Assembly (NCBI RefSeq): GCF_040760005.1
Contig: NZ_CP099760.1
Span: 4,025,501-4,089,500, forward strand
Source of the DNA: Pseudomonas sp. stari2
GTDB taxonomy: Bacteria > Pseudomonadota > Gammaproteobacteria > Pseudomonadales > Pseudomonadaceae
DNA length: 64,000 bases
Direction: 5' to 3'
This document shows positions 51,871 through 63,114 of this stretch, piece after piece (position 1 is the stretch's first letter; every line of letters starts with the position of its first letter). A program made the position numbers and the translations under genes. A model generated the notes under the pieces. It was given only the letters and a program-made list of their open reading frames with translations. It ran no database searches and had not been told where the DNA came from.

Positions 51871-53154
51871 TCACGCCGCTCGTTGCCCACCCGCCACCGC
51901 CGCCGAAGCCGCCAGCATCGCCCGCAACAACACCGCACAGCCCGCCGCCAGATCGTCCGGCGCGGCGTTTTCGATTTCGTTGTGGCTGATGCCGCCCTCG
52001 CACGGCACGAAGATCATCCCGGCCGGGCCGAGTTCGGCGAGGAAAATCGCGTCATGGCCGGCGCCGCTGACTATGTCCATGTGCGACAGGCCTAGACCTT
52101 TGGCGGCGCCGCGGACGGCTTCGACGCAGCCTTTTTCGAAGTACAGCGGCGGGAAATCGGCGGTCGGGGTCAGCTCGTAGGTCAGGCCGTGTTCTTCGCA
52201 GGTCGCTTCGATGACTTGCTTGACCTCGGCGATCATCGAGTCGAGGCGTGCCGGTTCCAGATGCCGGAAGTCGAGAGTCATGCGCACTTCCCCCGGAATG
52301 ACGTTGCGCGAGCCCGGATAGGCTTGCAGGCAACCGACCGTGCCGCAGGCGTGAGGTTGATGGCCGAGGGCAGCGCGATTGACTGCGCCGACGATCACCG
52401 AAGCACCGACCAGAGCATCCTTGCGCAGGTGCATCGGGGTCGGACCGGCGTGGGCTTCGACGCCACGCAGTTTCAAGTCGAACCACTTCTGCCCCAAGGC
52501 GCCGAGTACCACACCGATGGTTTTCTGTTCGTCCTCAAGAATCGGGCCTTGCTCGATGTGTGCTTCGAAATAGGCGCCGACCTTGTGCCCGCTGACCTTG
52601 CGCGGCCCGGCGTAGCCGATGGCGTTCAGCGCTTCGCCGACCGTTATGCCGTCGGAATCAACCTTGGCCAATGTTTCTTCGAGAGTGAATTTTTCCGCGA
52701 ACACGCCGGAGCCCATCATGCACGGGGCGAAGCGCGAGCCTTCTTCGTTGGTCCAGACCACCACTTCCAGCGGCGCCTCGGTTTCCACGCCAAGGTCATT
52801 GAGGGTGCGCAACACTTCGACCCCCGCCAGCACGCCGAAGCAACCGTCGAACTTGCCGCCGGTGGGCTGGGTGTCGATATGACTGCCGGTCATCACCGGC
52901 GGCAGGTTCGGATTGCGACCGGGCCGACGGGCGAAGATGTTGCCGACTTCATCGACCGTGACGCTGCAACCGGCGCCCTTGCACCACTGCACGAACAGGT
53001 CGCGGGCCTGGCGGTCGAGGTCGGTCAGGGCCAGGCGACAGACCCCGCCCTTGACCGTGGCGCCGAGCTTCGCCAGCTCCATGAGCGACGCCCACAAGCG
53101 GTCGCGGTTGATGTGCTGATGGGTCGATTGCAGAACGTCTACGGCTGCGTTCAT
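51871..53154 (-). CDS. N-carbamoyl-beta-alanine amidohydrolase (HyuC/PydC type)
   Basis: M20-family zinc amidase of 427 residues that removes the carbamoyl group in the last step of reductive pyrimidine degradation. Metal-site blocks are GSHIDTQPTGGKFDGCFG, TNEEGSRFAP, EAHIEQGP and the C-terminal GAGHDA...GGISHNE. Homologues also act on N-carbamoyl amino acids or allantoate, but the dihydropyrimidinase and PreTA genes nearby favour beta-ureidopropionase. It lies about 30 bases downstream of the NCS1 gene. Confidence 0.88.
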   Translation of the reverse strand: MNAAVDVLQSTHQHINRDRLWASLMELAKLGATVKGGVCRLALTDLDRQARDLFVQWCKGAGCSVTVDEVGNIFARRPGRNPNLPPVMTGSHIDTQPTGGKFDGCFGVLAGVEVLRTLNDLGVETEAPLEVVVWTNEEGSRFAPCMMGSGVFAEKFTLEETLAKVDSDGITVGEALNAIGYAGPRKVSGHKVGAYFEAHIEQGPILEDEQKTIGVVLGALGQKWFDLKLRGVEAHAGPTPMHLRKDALVGASVIVGAVNRAALGHQPHACGTVGCLQAYPGSRNVIPGEVRMTLDFRHLEPARLDSMIAEVKQVIEATCEEHGLTYELTPTADFPPLYFEKGCVEAVRGAAKGLGLSHMDIVSGAGHDAIFLAELGPAGMIFVPCEGGISHNEIENAAPDDLAAGCAVLLRAMLAASAAVAGGQRAA

Positions 53155-53184
53155 GGGGATCTCCTCAGGCAGTTCTTATGGAAA

Positions 53185-54669
53185 TTACAACGGCGATTTG
53201 ACGATGACCGGGCTCGTCCGCATCGCGCACAACCCGTAATAGATCAACCCGCCCAGCGCCGAGCCGGTGAACCAGCCGTAGCTGTAAAACCAGCTGAACG
53301 CGCTGCTTCCCAGCGACAGCAGGGTCAGTACCACCGGCACGCCGAACGCGATGAACCCGGCCCAGTTCCACGCCGGGTACACGTCGTCGCGGTACAGGCC
53401 GGCCAGGTCCAGTTGCTGTTTCTTGATCAGGAAATAGTCCACCACCATGATCCCGGCAATCGGCCCGAGCAGGCTGGAATAGCCCAGCAGCCAATTCGAA
53501 TACACGGTTTCCAGGCTGACATCGGAGACGATCAATCCAAGTTTCTTCAACAGTTCATGGCCCATCAACGCCAGGCCGACGAACCCGGTGAGGATCACCG
53601 CCTTGGTGCGGTTGATGACCTTGGGCGCGATGTTCTGGAAGTCGTTGGTCGGCGAGACGATGTTGGCGGCGGTGTTGGTCGACAGCGTGGCGATGATGAT
53701 CAGCGCCATGGCTACCGCAACCCACACCGGGCTCTGGATATGGCCGATCAGAGTCACCGGATCGGAAACGCTGACGCCCACCAGTTTCACCGATGCCGCG
53801 GTCATCACCACGCCCAGCGCGGCGAACAGGAACATGGTCAGCGGCAGGCCGAAAATCTGCCCGAGAATCTGATCCTTCTGGCTACGGGCATAACGGCTGA
53901 AATCAGGAATGTTCAACGACAATGTGGCCCAGAAACCGACCATCGCGGTCAGCCCGGCGGCAAAGTAGCTGACCACGCTCGCGCCCTCGGGACGTTTCGG
54001 CGCAATCGCCAGCAACTCGGTCATCGACACATTCGGCATGGCCCACACCAGCAACCCGATACCGACCGCCACCAGCAGCGGCGCCGAAAGGGTTTCCAGC
54101 CATTTGATCGACTCGGCGCCACGGATCACCACCCACAGGTTCAGCGTCCAGAAGATCATGAAACCGATCACCTCCCCCGTACCGCCGAGGGATTTCCAGC
54201 CCTCGAACACCGACCCGAGAAACAGATGAATCGCCAGCCCGCCGAACATGGTCTGGATGCCGAACCAGCCACACGCCACCAGCGCGCGGATCAGGCACGG
54301 CACGTTGGAGCCGAGAATCCCGAAGGACGAGCGCAGCAGCACCGGAAACGGAATGCCGTATTTGGTGCCGGGAAACGCATTCAGCGTCAGCGGGATGAGG
54401 ACGATGATGTTGGCGAACAGAATCGCCAGCAGCGCCTCGCCGACGGTCAAACCGAAATACGCGGTGAGTACGCCGCCCAGAGTGTAGGTCGGCACGCAGA
54501 TCGACATGCCGACCCACAGGGCGGTGATGTGCCATTTGTTCCAGGTTCGTTCGCGCACCTTGGTCGGTGCCATGTCTTGGTTGTAACGGGGACTGTCGAG
54601 GACGTCGCTGCCGGCTTCGAGTTCGAACAAGCCGTCGCGCTCGGTCACTTGCGATCTGTTCTGTTGCAT
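53185..54669 (-). CDS. NCS1 nucleobase/hydantoin:cation symporter
   Basis: Inner-membrane transporter of 494 residues with about 12 helices in the NCS1 family (uracil, hydantoin, allantoin and cytosine carriers; HyuP-like). Blocks include KVRERTWNKWHITALWVGMSI at the N-terminus and ILGSNVPCLIRALVACGWFGIQT. It is first in the leftward operon with the carbamoylase and divergent from the dihydropyrimidinase, so it is the likely uracil/thymine uptake system. Confidence 0.9.
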   Translation of the reverse strand: MQQNRSQVTERDGLFELEAGSDVLDSPRYNQDMAPTKVRERTWNKWHITALWVGMSICVPTYTLGGVLTAYFGLTVGEALLAILFANIIVLIPLTLNAFPGTKYGIPFPVLLRSSFGILGSNVPCLIRALVACGWFGIQTMFGGLAIHLFLGSVFEGWKSLGGTGEVIGFMIFWTLNLWVVIRGAESIKWLETLSAPLLVAVGIGLLVWAMPNVSMTELLAIAPKRPEGASVVSYFAAGLTAMVGFWATLSLNIPDFSRYARSQKDQILGQIFGLPLTMFLFAALGVVMTAASVKLVGVSVSDPVTLIGHIQSPVWVAVAMALIIIATLSTNTAANIVSPTNDFQNIAPKVINRTKAVILTGFVGLALMGHELLKKLGLIVSDVSLETVYSNWLLGYSSLLGPIAGIMVVDYFLIKKQQLDLAGLYRDDVYPAWNWAGFIAFGVPVVLTLLSLGSSAFSWFYSYGWFTGSALGGLIYYGLCAMRTSPVIVKSPL

Positions 54670-56730
<2,061 letters not shown>

Positions 56731-56735
56731 CCTCC

Positions 56736-56758
56736 GATCGTTCCCAAGCTGAACGATC
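56736..56758. repeat. Hairpin between dihydropyrimidinase and preT
   Basis: GATCGTTC and GAACGATC form a perfect 8-bp stem with a 7-base loop. The arms match the outer part of the GATCGTTCCCACG repeat at 59462, so it is probably a degenerate REP element inside the operon. Confidence 0.6.
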
Positions 56759-56812
56759 AAACCACTGCCCGACAGAGGCAGAAAACCTCAAATAACCGTG
56801 AGGCAAAAAACC

Positions 56813-58180
56813 GTGATCGAGACCCTGAACCATCTCCCGCACCCGCACGAAAGTGCGGCCGCCCTCGCCGGCCATTTCACCGATCTGGCGCCGCCGCTCA
56901 ACGACCGTCAGGCACATCTGGAAGCCTCGCGCTGCCTGTATTGCTACGACGCGCCGTGCGTGAATGCGTGCCCGAGCGAGATCGATATCCCGTCGTTCAT
57001 CCGCAATATCCATCAGGACAACGTGCAGGGTGCGGCGCAGAAAATCCTCTCGGCAAACATCCTCGGCGGCAGTTGCGCCCGGGTCTGTCCGACCGAAATC
57101 CTTTGCCAGCAAGCCTGCGTGCGCAACAACGCCCATGAATGCGCGCCAGTGCTGATTGGCTTGCTGCAACGCTACGCCGTGGACAACGCGCACTTTACCG
57201 AGCATCCGTTTCAGCGCTCCGCCGCTACTGGCAAACGCATCGCCGTGGTCGGTGCCGGCCCGGCGGGGCTGTCCTGTGCCCATCGCAGCGCCATGCACGG
57301 TCACGACGTGGTGATTTTCGAAGCGCGGGAAAAGGCTGGCGGGCTCAACGAATACGGAATCGCCAAGTACAAACTGGTCGACGACTACGCGCAGAAAGAG
57401 CTGGATTTCCTCCTGCAAATCGGCGGCATCGAAATCCGCCACGGCCAGAAACTCGGTGAAAACCTGACCTTGAGCGAACTGCATCAGCAATTCGACGCGG
57501 TGTTCCTCGGTCTCGGCCTCAATGCGAGCAAACAACTCGGCTTGGCCCACGAAGACGCGCCCGGCCTGCTCGCCGCCACCGACTACATCCGCGAACTGCG
57601 CCAGACCGACGACCTGTCGCAACTGCCGCTGGCCGAACACTGCATCGTCCTCGGCGCCGGCAACACCGCTATCGACATGGCCGTGCAAATGGCCCGCCTC
57701 GGTGCCCGCGACGTCAACCTGGTTTATCGCCGTGGTGCGGCGGACATGGGCGCCACCGGCCATGAGCAGGACATCGCCAAGGCCAATCAGGTGCGGCTGC
57801 TGACCTGGGCGCAACCAGACGAAGTGCTGCTCGATGCTCAAGGCAAGGTGCGCGGGATGCGTTTCGCCCGTACCCATCTAGTGGAAGGTCGCCTGCAAAC
57901 CACTGGCGAGACCTTCGAGCTGGCCGCCGACGCGATCTTCAAAGCCATCGGCCAGGCCTTCGACGGCAGCGCCCTCGCCGACCCGCTGGCCCGTGAGCTG
58001 AAACGTCAGGGAGAACGGATTCAGGTCGATGAAAACCTGCGCACCAGCATTCCAGGTGTGTACGCCGGCGGCGACTGCACCAGCCTCGATCAGGACCTGA
58101 CCGTGCAAGCGGTGCAACACGGCAAGCGCGCCGCCGAGGCGATCAACGCTCAACTGATGCTCAACGTGGAGGCTGCGTAA
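56813..58180 (+). CDS. preT: NAD(P)-dependent dihydropyrimidine dehydrogenase subunit PreT
   Basis: Flavin- and Fe-S-containing electron-input subunit of the two-subunit enzyme that reduces uracil and thymine; 455 residues. The N-terminal Fe-S domain has CLYCYDAPCVNACP and GGSCARVCPTEILC; then the FAD motif VVGAGPAGLSCA and the NAD motif VLGAGNTAIDMA. The start is taken as the GTG at 56813 with AGG nine bases before it; a GTG at 56798 is the alternative. It ends exactly where preA begins. Confidence 0.9.
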   Translation: MIETLNHLPHPHESAAALAGHFTDLAPPLNDRQAHLEASRCLYCYDAPCVNACPSEIDIPSFIRNIHQDNVQGAAQKILSANILGGSCARVCPTEILCQQACVRNNAHECAPVLIGLLQRYAVDNAHFTEHPFQRSAATGKRIAVVGAGPAGLSCAHRSAMHGHDVVIFEAREKAGGLNEYGIAKYKLVDDYAQKELDFLLQIGGIEIRHGQKLGENLTLSELHQQFDAVFLGLGLNASKQLGLAHEDAPGLLAATDYIRELRQTDDLSQLPLAEHCIVLGAGNTAIDMAVQMARLGARDVNLVYRRGAADMGATGHEQDIAKANQVRLLTWAQPDEVLLDAQGKVRGMRFARTHLVEGRLQTTGETFELAADAIFKAIGQAFDGSALADPLARELKRQGERIQVDENLRTSIPGVYAGGDCTSLDQDLTVQAVQHGKRAAEAINAQLMLNVEAA

Positions 58181-59455
58181 ATGGCCGATCTTTCGATTGT
58201 CTTCGCCGGAATCAAAGCCCCCAACCCGTTCTGGCTGGCCTCCGCGCCGCCGACCGACAAGGCCTACAACGTGGTGCGCGCCTTCGAGGCGGGCTGGGGC
58301 GGCGTGGTCTGGAAAACCCTGGGTGAAGACCCGGCGGCGGTCAACGTGTCCTCGCGCTACTCGGCACATTACGGCAACAACCGCGAAGTGCTGGGCATCA
58401 ACAACATCGAACTGATCACCGACCGCTCGCTGGAGATCAACCTGCGGGAAATCACTCAGGTGAAAAAGGACTGGCCGGATCGCGCGCTGATCGTGTCGCT
58501 GATGGTGCCCTGCGTCGAAGAGTCGTGGAAACACATCCTGCCACTGGTGGAAGCCACCGGCGCCGACGGCATCGAGCTGAACTTCGGTTGCCCCCACGGC
58601 ATGCCCGAACGCGGGATGGGCGCGGCGGTCGGTCAGGTGCCGGAGTACGTCGAGCAAGTCACGCGCTGGTGCAAGACCTATTGCTCGCTGCCGGTGATCG
58701 TCAAACTCACACCGAACATCACCGACATCCGCGTCGCCGCCCGCGCCGCACACCGGGGTGGTGCCGATGCGGTGTCGCTGATCAACACCATCAACTCGAT
58801 TACCAGCGTCGATCTGGAACACATGGTCGCCCTGCCCACCGTCGGCAGCAAAAGCACCCACGGCGGTTATTGCGGCTCGGCGGTCAAACCGATCGCGCTG
58901 AATATGGTCGCGGAAATCGCCCGTGATCCGCAGACCCAGGGCCTGCCGATCTGCGGCATCGGCGGCATCGGCAGTTGGCGCGATGCGGCGGAGTTCATCG
59001 CACTGGGCAGCGGCGCGGTGCAGGTGTGCACGGCGGCGATGCTGCATGGTTTCCGGATTGTCGATGAGATGAAAGACGGCTTGTCGCGCTGGATGGACAG
59101 TCAGGGTTACGCCAGCATCGCCGAGTTTTCCGGGCGCGCGGTAGGCAATACCACGGACTGGAAGTACCTGGACATCAATTATCAGGTGATTGCGAAGATC
59201 GACCAGCAAGCGTGCATCGGTTGCGGGCGTTGCCACATTGCCTGCGAGGACACTTCACACCAGGCGATCAGCAGCCTGAAACAGGCCGATGGCACGCACA
59301 AATATGAAGTGATCGATGATGAGTGTGTGGGGTGCAATCTGTGCCAGATCACCTGCCCGGTGGCGGACTGTATCGAGATGGTGCCGATGGAAACGGGCAA
59401 GCCGTTTCTGGACTGGAATCATGATCCGAGAAATCCCTACCATGTAAGTGCCTGA
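58181..59455 (+). CDS. preA: NAD-dependent dihydropyrimidine dehydrogenase subunit PreA
   Basis: Catalytic FMN subunit of 424 residues. It has a dihydroorotate-dehydrogenase-like barrel (NPFWLASAPPTDKAYNV, ELNFGCPHG) and a C-terminal ferredoxin domain with CIGCGRCHIAC and CVGCNLCQITCPV for two [4Fe-4S] clusters. The ATG follows the preT stop with no gap. A GATCGTTCCCACG palindrome follows the stop codon. Confidence 0.94.
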   Translation: MADLSIVFAGIKAPNPFWLASAPPTDKAYNVVRAFEAGWGGVVWKTLGEDPAAVNVSSRYSAHYGNNREVLGINNIELITDRSLEINLREITQVKKDWPDRALIVSLMVPCVEESWKHILPLVEATGADGIELNFGCPHGMPERGMGAAVGQVPEYVEQVTRWCKTYCSLPVIVKLTPNITDIRVAARAAHRGGADAVSLINTINSITSVDLEHMVALPTVGSKSTHGGYCGSAVKPIALNMVAEIARDPQTQGLPICGIGGIGSWRDAAEFIALGSGAVQVCTAAMLHGFRIVDEMKDGLSRWMDSQGYASIAEFSGRAVGNTTDWKYLDINYQVIAKIDQQACIGCGRCHIACEDTSHQAISSLKQADGTHKYEVIDDECVGCNLCQITCPVADCIEMVPMETGKPFLDWNHDPRNPYHVSA

Positions 59456-59461
59456 GTCACA

Positions 59462-59493
59462 GATCGTTCCCACGTCGATGCGTGGGAACGATC
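59462..59493. repeat. REP hairpin (GATCGTTCCCACG family)
   Basis: GATCGTTCCCACG and CGTGGGAACGATC form a perfect 13-bp stem with a 6-base loop, in the gap between convergent genes. It is the same family as the hairpin at 36327. Confidence 0.8.
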
Positions 59494-59495
59494 GA

Positions 59496-60116
59496 TCAAG
59501 GCTCCAACCCGATCCCCCGCAAAATCACACTCGTCACCGTCTGTACCGCCCGCTCGAACTGCATGTCCGACAACGGCTGATGCTCATTCAGGATATTCAC
59601 CTGATGATCAAAGTCGGCATAGTGCTGGGTCGACGCCCAGATCATGTACAGCAGGCTCGACGGTTCCACCGGTAGAATCCGCTTGTCCTCCACCCACTGC
59701 CGGATCTTCGCCTCTTTCATCTTCGCCCAGTCGTACAGGCTGACATCCAGCGCCTCGCCCAGGGTCGGCGCGCCGTGGATGATTTCGTTGGCCCAGACTT
59801 TCGAGCCGTAGGGCCGGCTGCGCGAGTGATTCATCTTGGCGCGGATGTAGCTGCTGAGCACCACGCGCGGATCGTCGAACATCTCGAAGCACAGCGCGTC
59901 CTGCTTCCACACCTCCAGCAGGTCGAACAGCACGGCGCTGTACAACTCGCTCTTGGTTGAAAAGTAGTAATGCAGGTTGGATCGCGGCAGCTGCACTTCA
60001 GCAGCGATGTCCGCCATGGCGGTGCCACCGAAACCTTTTTCGGCGAAGACTTTTTCCGCCGCCAGCAGAATCTTGTCGACGTTGGTGCGGCGGATTTCGA
60101 TCTTGTGATTGCCCAT
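59496..60116 (-). CDS. TetR-family regulator, RutR-like
   Basis: A DNA-binding repressor of 206 residues: HTH at RTNVDKILLAAEKVFAEKGFGGTAMADIAAE, PRSNLHYYFSTKSELY, and a RutR-type C-terminal domain (EIIHGAPTLGEALD, LLYMIWASTQHYADFD). RutR senses uracil and thymine in E. coli. Its position beside the preTA genes suggests it controls the pyrimidine operons. The start is the ATG at 60116 with AGGGAG upstream; a longer frame (to 60167) is less likely. Confidence 0.88.
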   Translation of the reverse strand: MGNHKIEIRRTNVDKILLAAEKVFAEKGFGGTAMADIAAEVQLPRSNLHYYFSTKSELYSAVLFDLLEVWKQDALCFEMFDDPRVVLSSYIRAKMNHSRSRPYGSKVWANEIIHGAPTLGEALDVSLYDWAKMKEAKIRQWVEDKRILPVEPSSLLYMIWASTQHYADFDHQVNILNEHQPLSDMQFERAVQTVTSVILRGIGLEP

Positions 60117-60263
60117 GAGGGCTCCCTGAAGACAACGTTGTTGAAGACTAGCATCCGCTCTGGGCAAGGGGCGACAGCCGAGAACGATTCTTCACACACT
60201 TGGGCTTTTTTCTGGTTTAGGATCGCCCTCCTTCTTCCCGTCAGACACTGAAGGATCCTGCCC

Positions 60264-60698
60264 ATGACCATTCGAAAGCGCATCGCTGCGGATGATCCGC
60301 AACTCGCCGCGCTGTGGGAGCGCTCGGTCCGCGCCACCCACGATTTCCTCCCGGAAGACGACATCCACCGGCTGTTCCCGCTGGTGCGTGACACCTACCT
60401 GCCCGCCCTGGATGTGCAGGTTTTCGAGAACCCCGACCACTCCCCGGCAGGTTTCATCGCCACCGACGACGACACCGTGCAGATGCTGTTCATCGACCCG
60501 ACCCGGCGTGGCCAGGGGATCGGCCGGCGCTTGCTCGACCACGTCCGCCGCCCGCTGCTGAAGGTCGACGTCAACGAACAGAACCCGCAGGCCCACGGCT
60601 TCTACCGGCACTACGGATTCGAAGACATCGGTCGCTCGGCACTCGACGGCGAAGGCCGGCCGTTTCCGGTCATTCACATGCGCCTGAAAGCCTTGTGA
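60264..60698 (+). CDS. GNAT-family N-acetyltransferase
   Basis: A protein of 144 residues with the GNAT acetyl-CoA motif RRGQGIGRRLL and the C-terminal NPQAHGFYRHYGFEDIGRS segment, most similar to YjaB-like enzymes. The substrate is unknown. The AAGGAT site supports the ATG at 60264. It is divergent from the TetR gene. Confidence 0.85.
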   Translation: MTIRKRIAADDPQLAALWERSVRATHDFLPEDDIHRLFPLVRDTYLPALDVQVFENPDHSPAGFIATDDDTVQMLFIDPTRRGQGIGRRLLDHVRRPLLKVDVNEQNPQAHGFYRHYGFEDIGRSALDGEGRPFPVIHMRLKAL

Positions 60699-60745
60699 CC
60701 CAGGTTCTATACTCAGCCCGCCATTTCACTGAAGGGAATCTTTCC

Positions 60746-61108
60746 ATGTCGATGAAAAACCTGTTCACCGCTGGCGCGCTGCTGGCTTCGCTGGTTGTCA
60801 CTTCCCAGGCCTTCGCCCACGCCCATCTGAAAAGCCAGACCCCGGGCGCCGACAGCACCGTCGCGGCACCGACGGATCTGCGTCTGGTGTTTTCCGAAGG
60901 CGTCGAAGCCAGCTTCACCAAAGTCACCGTGACCCACGACGGCAAGCCGGTGGCGGTCAAACCGCTGACCACCGAAGGTGACAAGAAGACCCTGATCGTC
61001 ACCCCCGAAGCACCGCTGACCGCAGGCGAATACAAGGTCGAATGGCACGCCGTATCCGTCGACACGCACAAGAGCGAAGGCGCCTATCAGTTCAAGGTTG
61101 GCCAGTAA
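60746..61108 (+). CDS. copC: Periplasmic copper-binding protein CopC
   Basis: A periplasmic protein of 120 residues with a Sec signal peptide (cleavage expected after AFA24), giving an N-terminal H25-A-H27. With D106 and H108 (VDTHKSEG) near the C-terminus this fits the Cu(II) site of CopC. It lacks the Met-rich Cu(I) site. It starts at the ATG at 60746 and is followed directly by copD, with which it acts in copper handling. Confidence 0.88.
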   Translation: MSMKNLFTAGALLASLVVTSQAFAHAHLKSQTPGADSTVAAPTDLRLVFSEGVEASFTKVTVTHDGKPVAVKPLTTEGDKKTLIVTPEAPLTAGEYKVEWHAVSVDTHKSEGAYQFKVGQ

Positions 61109-61111
61109 TTC

Positions 61112-61969
61112 ATGAGTGACGCGCTGGTGTTGTGCCGGTTCCTGCATTTCATCGTGGTGTTGATGCTGTTCGGGGCCTGGCTGTTCCGGCCGCTGCTGCT
61201 CAAGGGTGAAACGCCGGCACTGGATCGACACCTGGCGCGGCTGGCTCGCTGGTTGGCGGCGGTCGCGCTGGTCAGCGGCGTCGCCTGGGCGTTGCTGATC
61301 ACCGCGAGCATGGCCGGTTCGGCAGCTGCGGCATTCAATCCGGCCACCATCGAGCTGGTGCTGGGCCATACGTTTTTCGGTCAGGTGTGGCGCTGGCATC
61401 TGCTGATCAATGCATTGTTGCTGGCGTTGCTGTTTACCCCGTGGCGTTCGAACCAACCATTGCGGCTGGGCCTGAGTGCGTTGCTGCTGATGACGCTGGC
61501 ACCGGTCGGACACGGGGCGATGCTCGACGGTTTCAGCGGCCAGATGTTGATCCTCAATCAAGTGATTCATCTGACCTGTGTCGGTGCCTGGCTCGGCGGG
61601 CTGTTGATGCTGGTGATGATCCTGCGCCAGTCCGGCGAAACGGTGCGCTACGTCTTGCAGCACTTCAGCGGGGTTGGCTACGGGTTGGTTGCCGGTCTGC
61701 TGATCACCGGATTGATCAACGTGCGCGTCCTCACCGGTCAGTGGTGGCCGACGCCGTTGTTCTCGGGATTCGCCCTGATCCTGCTGATCAAGGCCTTGCT
61801 GGTGCTCGGAATGCTTGGGCTGGCGCTGCTCAATCGCTTGCGCATCCGTGATTGCGAACAGCGCGTCGACACCCTCAAGCGCAGCGTGATGCTCGAATGG
61901 TTGCTGGGGATCGGCGCCGTGGCGGCGGTTTCCGTGCTCGGCACCCTGCCCCCGATGATCGCTGCCTGA
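61112..61969 (+). CDS. copD: Copper transport/resistance membrane protein CopD
   Basis: Inner-membrane protein of 285 residues with about eight helices. The CopD family pattern is visible: CRFLHFIVVLMLFGAWLFRPLLL, a central GHTFFGQVWRWHLL, HGAMLDG and VIHLTCVGAWLGGLLMLVMIL. It is thought to import copper from CopC into the cytoplasm. It starts three bases after copC. Confidence 0.87.
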   Translation: MSDALVLCRFLHFIVVLMLFGAWLFRPLLLKGETPALDRHLARLARWLAAVALVSGVAWALLITASMAGSAAAAFNPATIELVLGHTFFGQVWRWHLLINALLLALLFTPWRSNQPLRLGLSALLLMTLAPVGHGAMLDGFSGQMLILNQVIHLTCVGAWLGGLLMLVMILRQSGETVRYVLQHFSGVGYGLVAGLLITGLINVRVLTGQWWPTPLFSGFALILLIKALLVLGMLGLALLNRLRIRDCEQRVDTLKRSVMLEWLLGIGAVAAVSVLGTLPPMIAA

Positions 61970-61971
61970 CG

Positions 61972-63114
61972 TCAGTGTTTCTGAGTATCACCCTTCGCCG
62001 TATCGATGCTGACCACCACCGACATTCCCGGCCGCAAACGCTCGATTTCCTGTTGGTCCGGATCGATGGTCACTCGTACCGGTACCCGCTGGGCGATCTT
62101 CACGAAGTTGCCGGTAGCGTTGTCGGCCTGCAATAACGCGAACTCCGAACCGGTGCCGGGCGAGATGTGCTGAACGTGGCCGGTGAATTTGCGGTGGTTC
62201 AGCGCATCGACGGTGAAGCTCACCGGTTGCCCGACCCGCACGTTGTCCATCTGGGTCTCTTTCATGTTGGCGATCACCCACTTCTGGTCCGGCACCAGCG
62301 CCATCAGTTGCGCCCCGGAATTGACGTAGGCACCGAGGCGCACGCCGATCTGCCCGAGCTGGCCGTCACGCGGGGCAATGATGCGGGTGTTGGACAGGTC
62401 GATCCGCGCCAGTTGCACGGTGGCCTCGGCACTGGCCACCGCGGCCTCCAGCGAGCCGCGATTGACGATCACCGTTTGCAGATCCTGCCGGGCGATTTCC
62501 AGATTGGCCTTGGCCTGCGCTACAGACGCAATGCTTTGCGCGTTGGCGGCCAGCGCCACGTCCATCTCGCGTTTGGACACCGAGCCATCGTTGACCAGCG
62601 CGCTGTTGCGGCGCAGGTCAGCCTCGCTTTTGCGCAACTGCGCCTCGCTGTCGGCCACCACCGCCTGCCGCAGTTTGATGGTCGCCTCGGCGCTGTTGCG
62701 TTGTTGCACCACATTGGCCAACGCGGCTTTCTGCACCGCCAGTTGCGCCAGCGACTGGTCGAGACGCTGCTGATAAATCCGGTCATCGAGACGTACCAGC
62801 AGATCGCCGGCCTTCACGAACTGGAAATCCTGCACCGGCACTTCATAGACATAACCACTGAGCTGCGGGCCGATGATCGTCACCTGCCCCCGCACCAAGG
62901 CGTTTTCAGTGGTTTCGACTGCACTGCTGAACGGCGGCAACTGCCACGCATACAGCACGATCAGCACGCCGACGATGGCAATCGCGGCAAAGCCCAACGA
63001 CGAGATGATCCGCACACGCAACGAGCGCGGCTCGGTGTTCGGCGATGACGGCGGTGCCACACCTTCAGGCGTGGCGGCAATGGCATTTGTGGTCGTGGTG
63101 GTCGGTTCGGTCAT
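61972..63114 (-). CDS. HlyD/EmrA-type membrane fusion protein
   Basis: Periplasmic adaptor of a tripartite efflux pump, 380 residues. An N-terminal membrane helix (about 35-55) is followed by the lipoyl/barrel-sandwich halves and a long coiled-coil hairpin (about 110-220, rich in Gln/Ala/Glu), and the beta-barrel domain (TIDPDQQEIERLRPGMSVVVSI). The ATG at 63114 is preferred over an upstream in-frame start. It overlaps the MFS gene upstream by four bases (ATGA), so the two form an operon. Confidence 0.9.
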   Translation of the reverse strand: MTEPTTTTTNAIAATPEGVAPPSSPNTEPRSLRVRIISSLGFAAIAIVGVLIVLYAWQLPPFSSAVETTENALVRGQVTIIGPQLSGYVYEVPVQDFQFVKAGDLLVRLDDRIYQQRLDQSLAQLAVQKAALANVVQQRNSAEATIKLRQAVVADSEAQLRKSEADLRRNSALVNDGSVSKREMDVALAANAQSIASVAQAKANLEIARQDLQTVIVNRGSLEAAVASAEATVQLARIDLSNTRIIAPRDGQLGQIGVRLGAYVNSGAQLMALVPDQKWVIANMKETQMDNVRVGQPVSFTVDALNHRKFTGHVQHISPGTGSEFALLQADNATGNFVKIAQRVPVRVTIDPDQQEIERLRPGMSVVVSIDTAKGDTQKH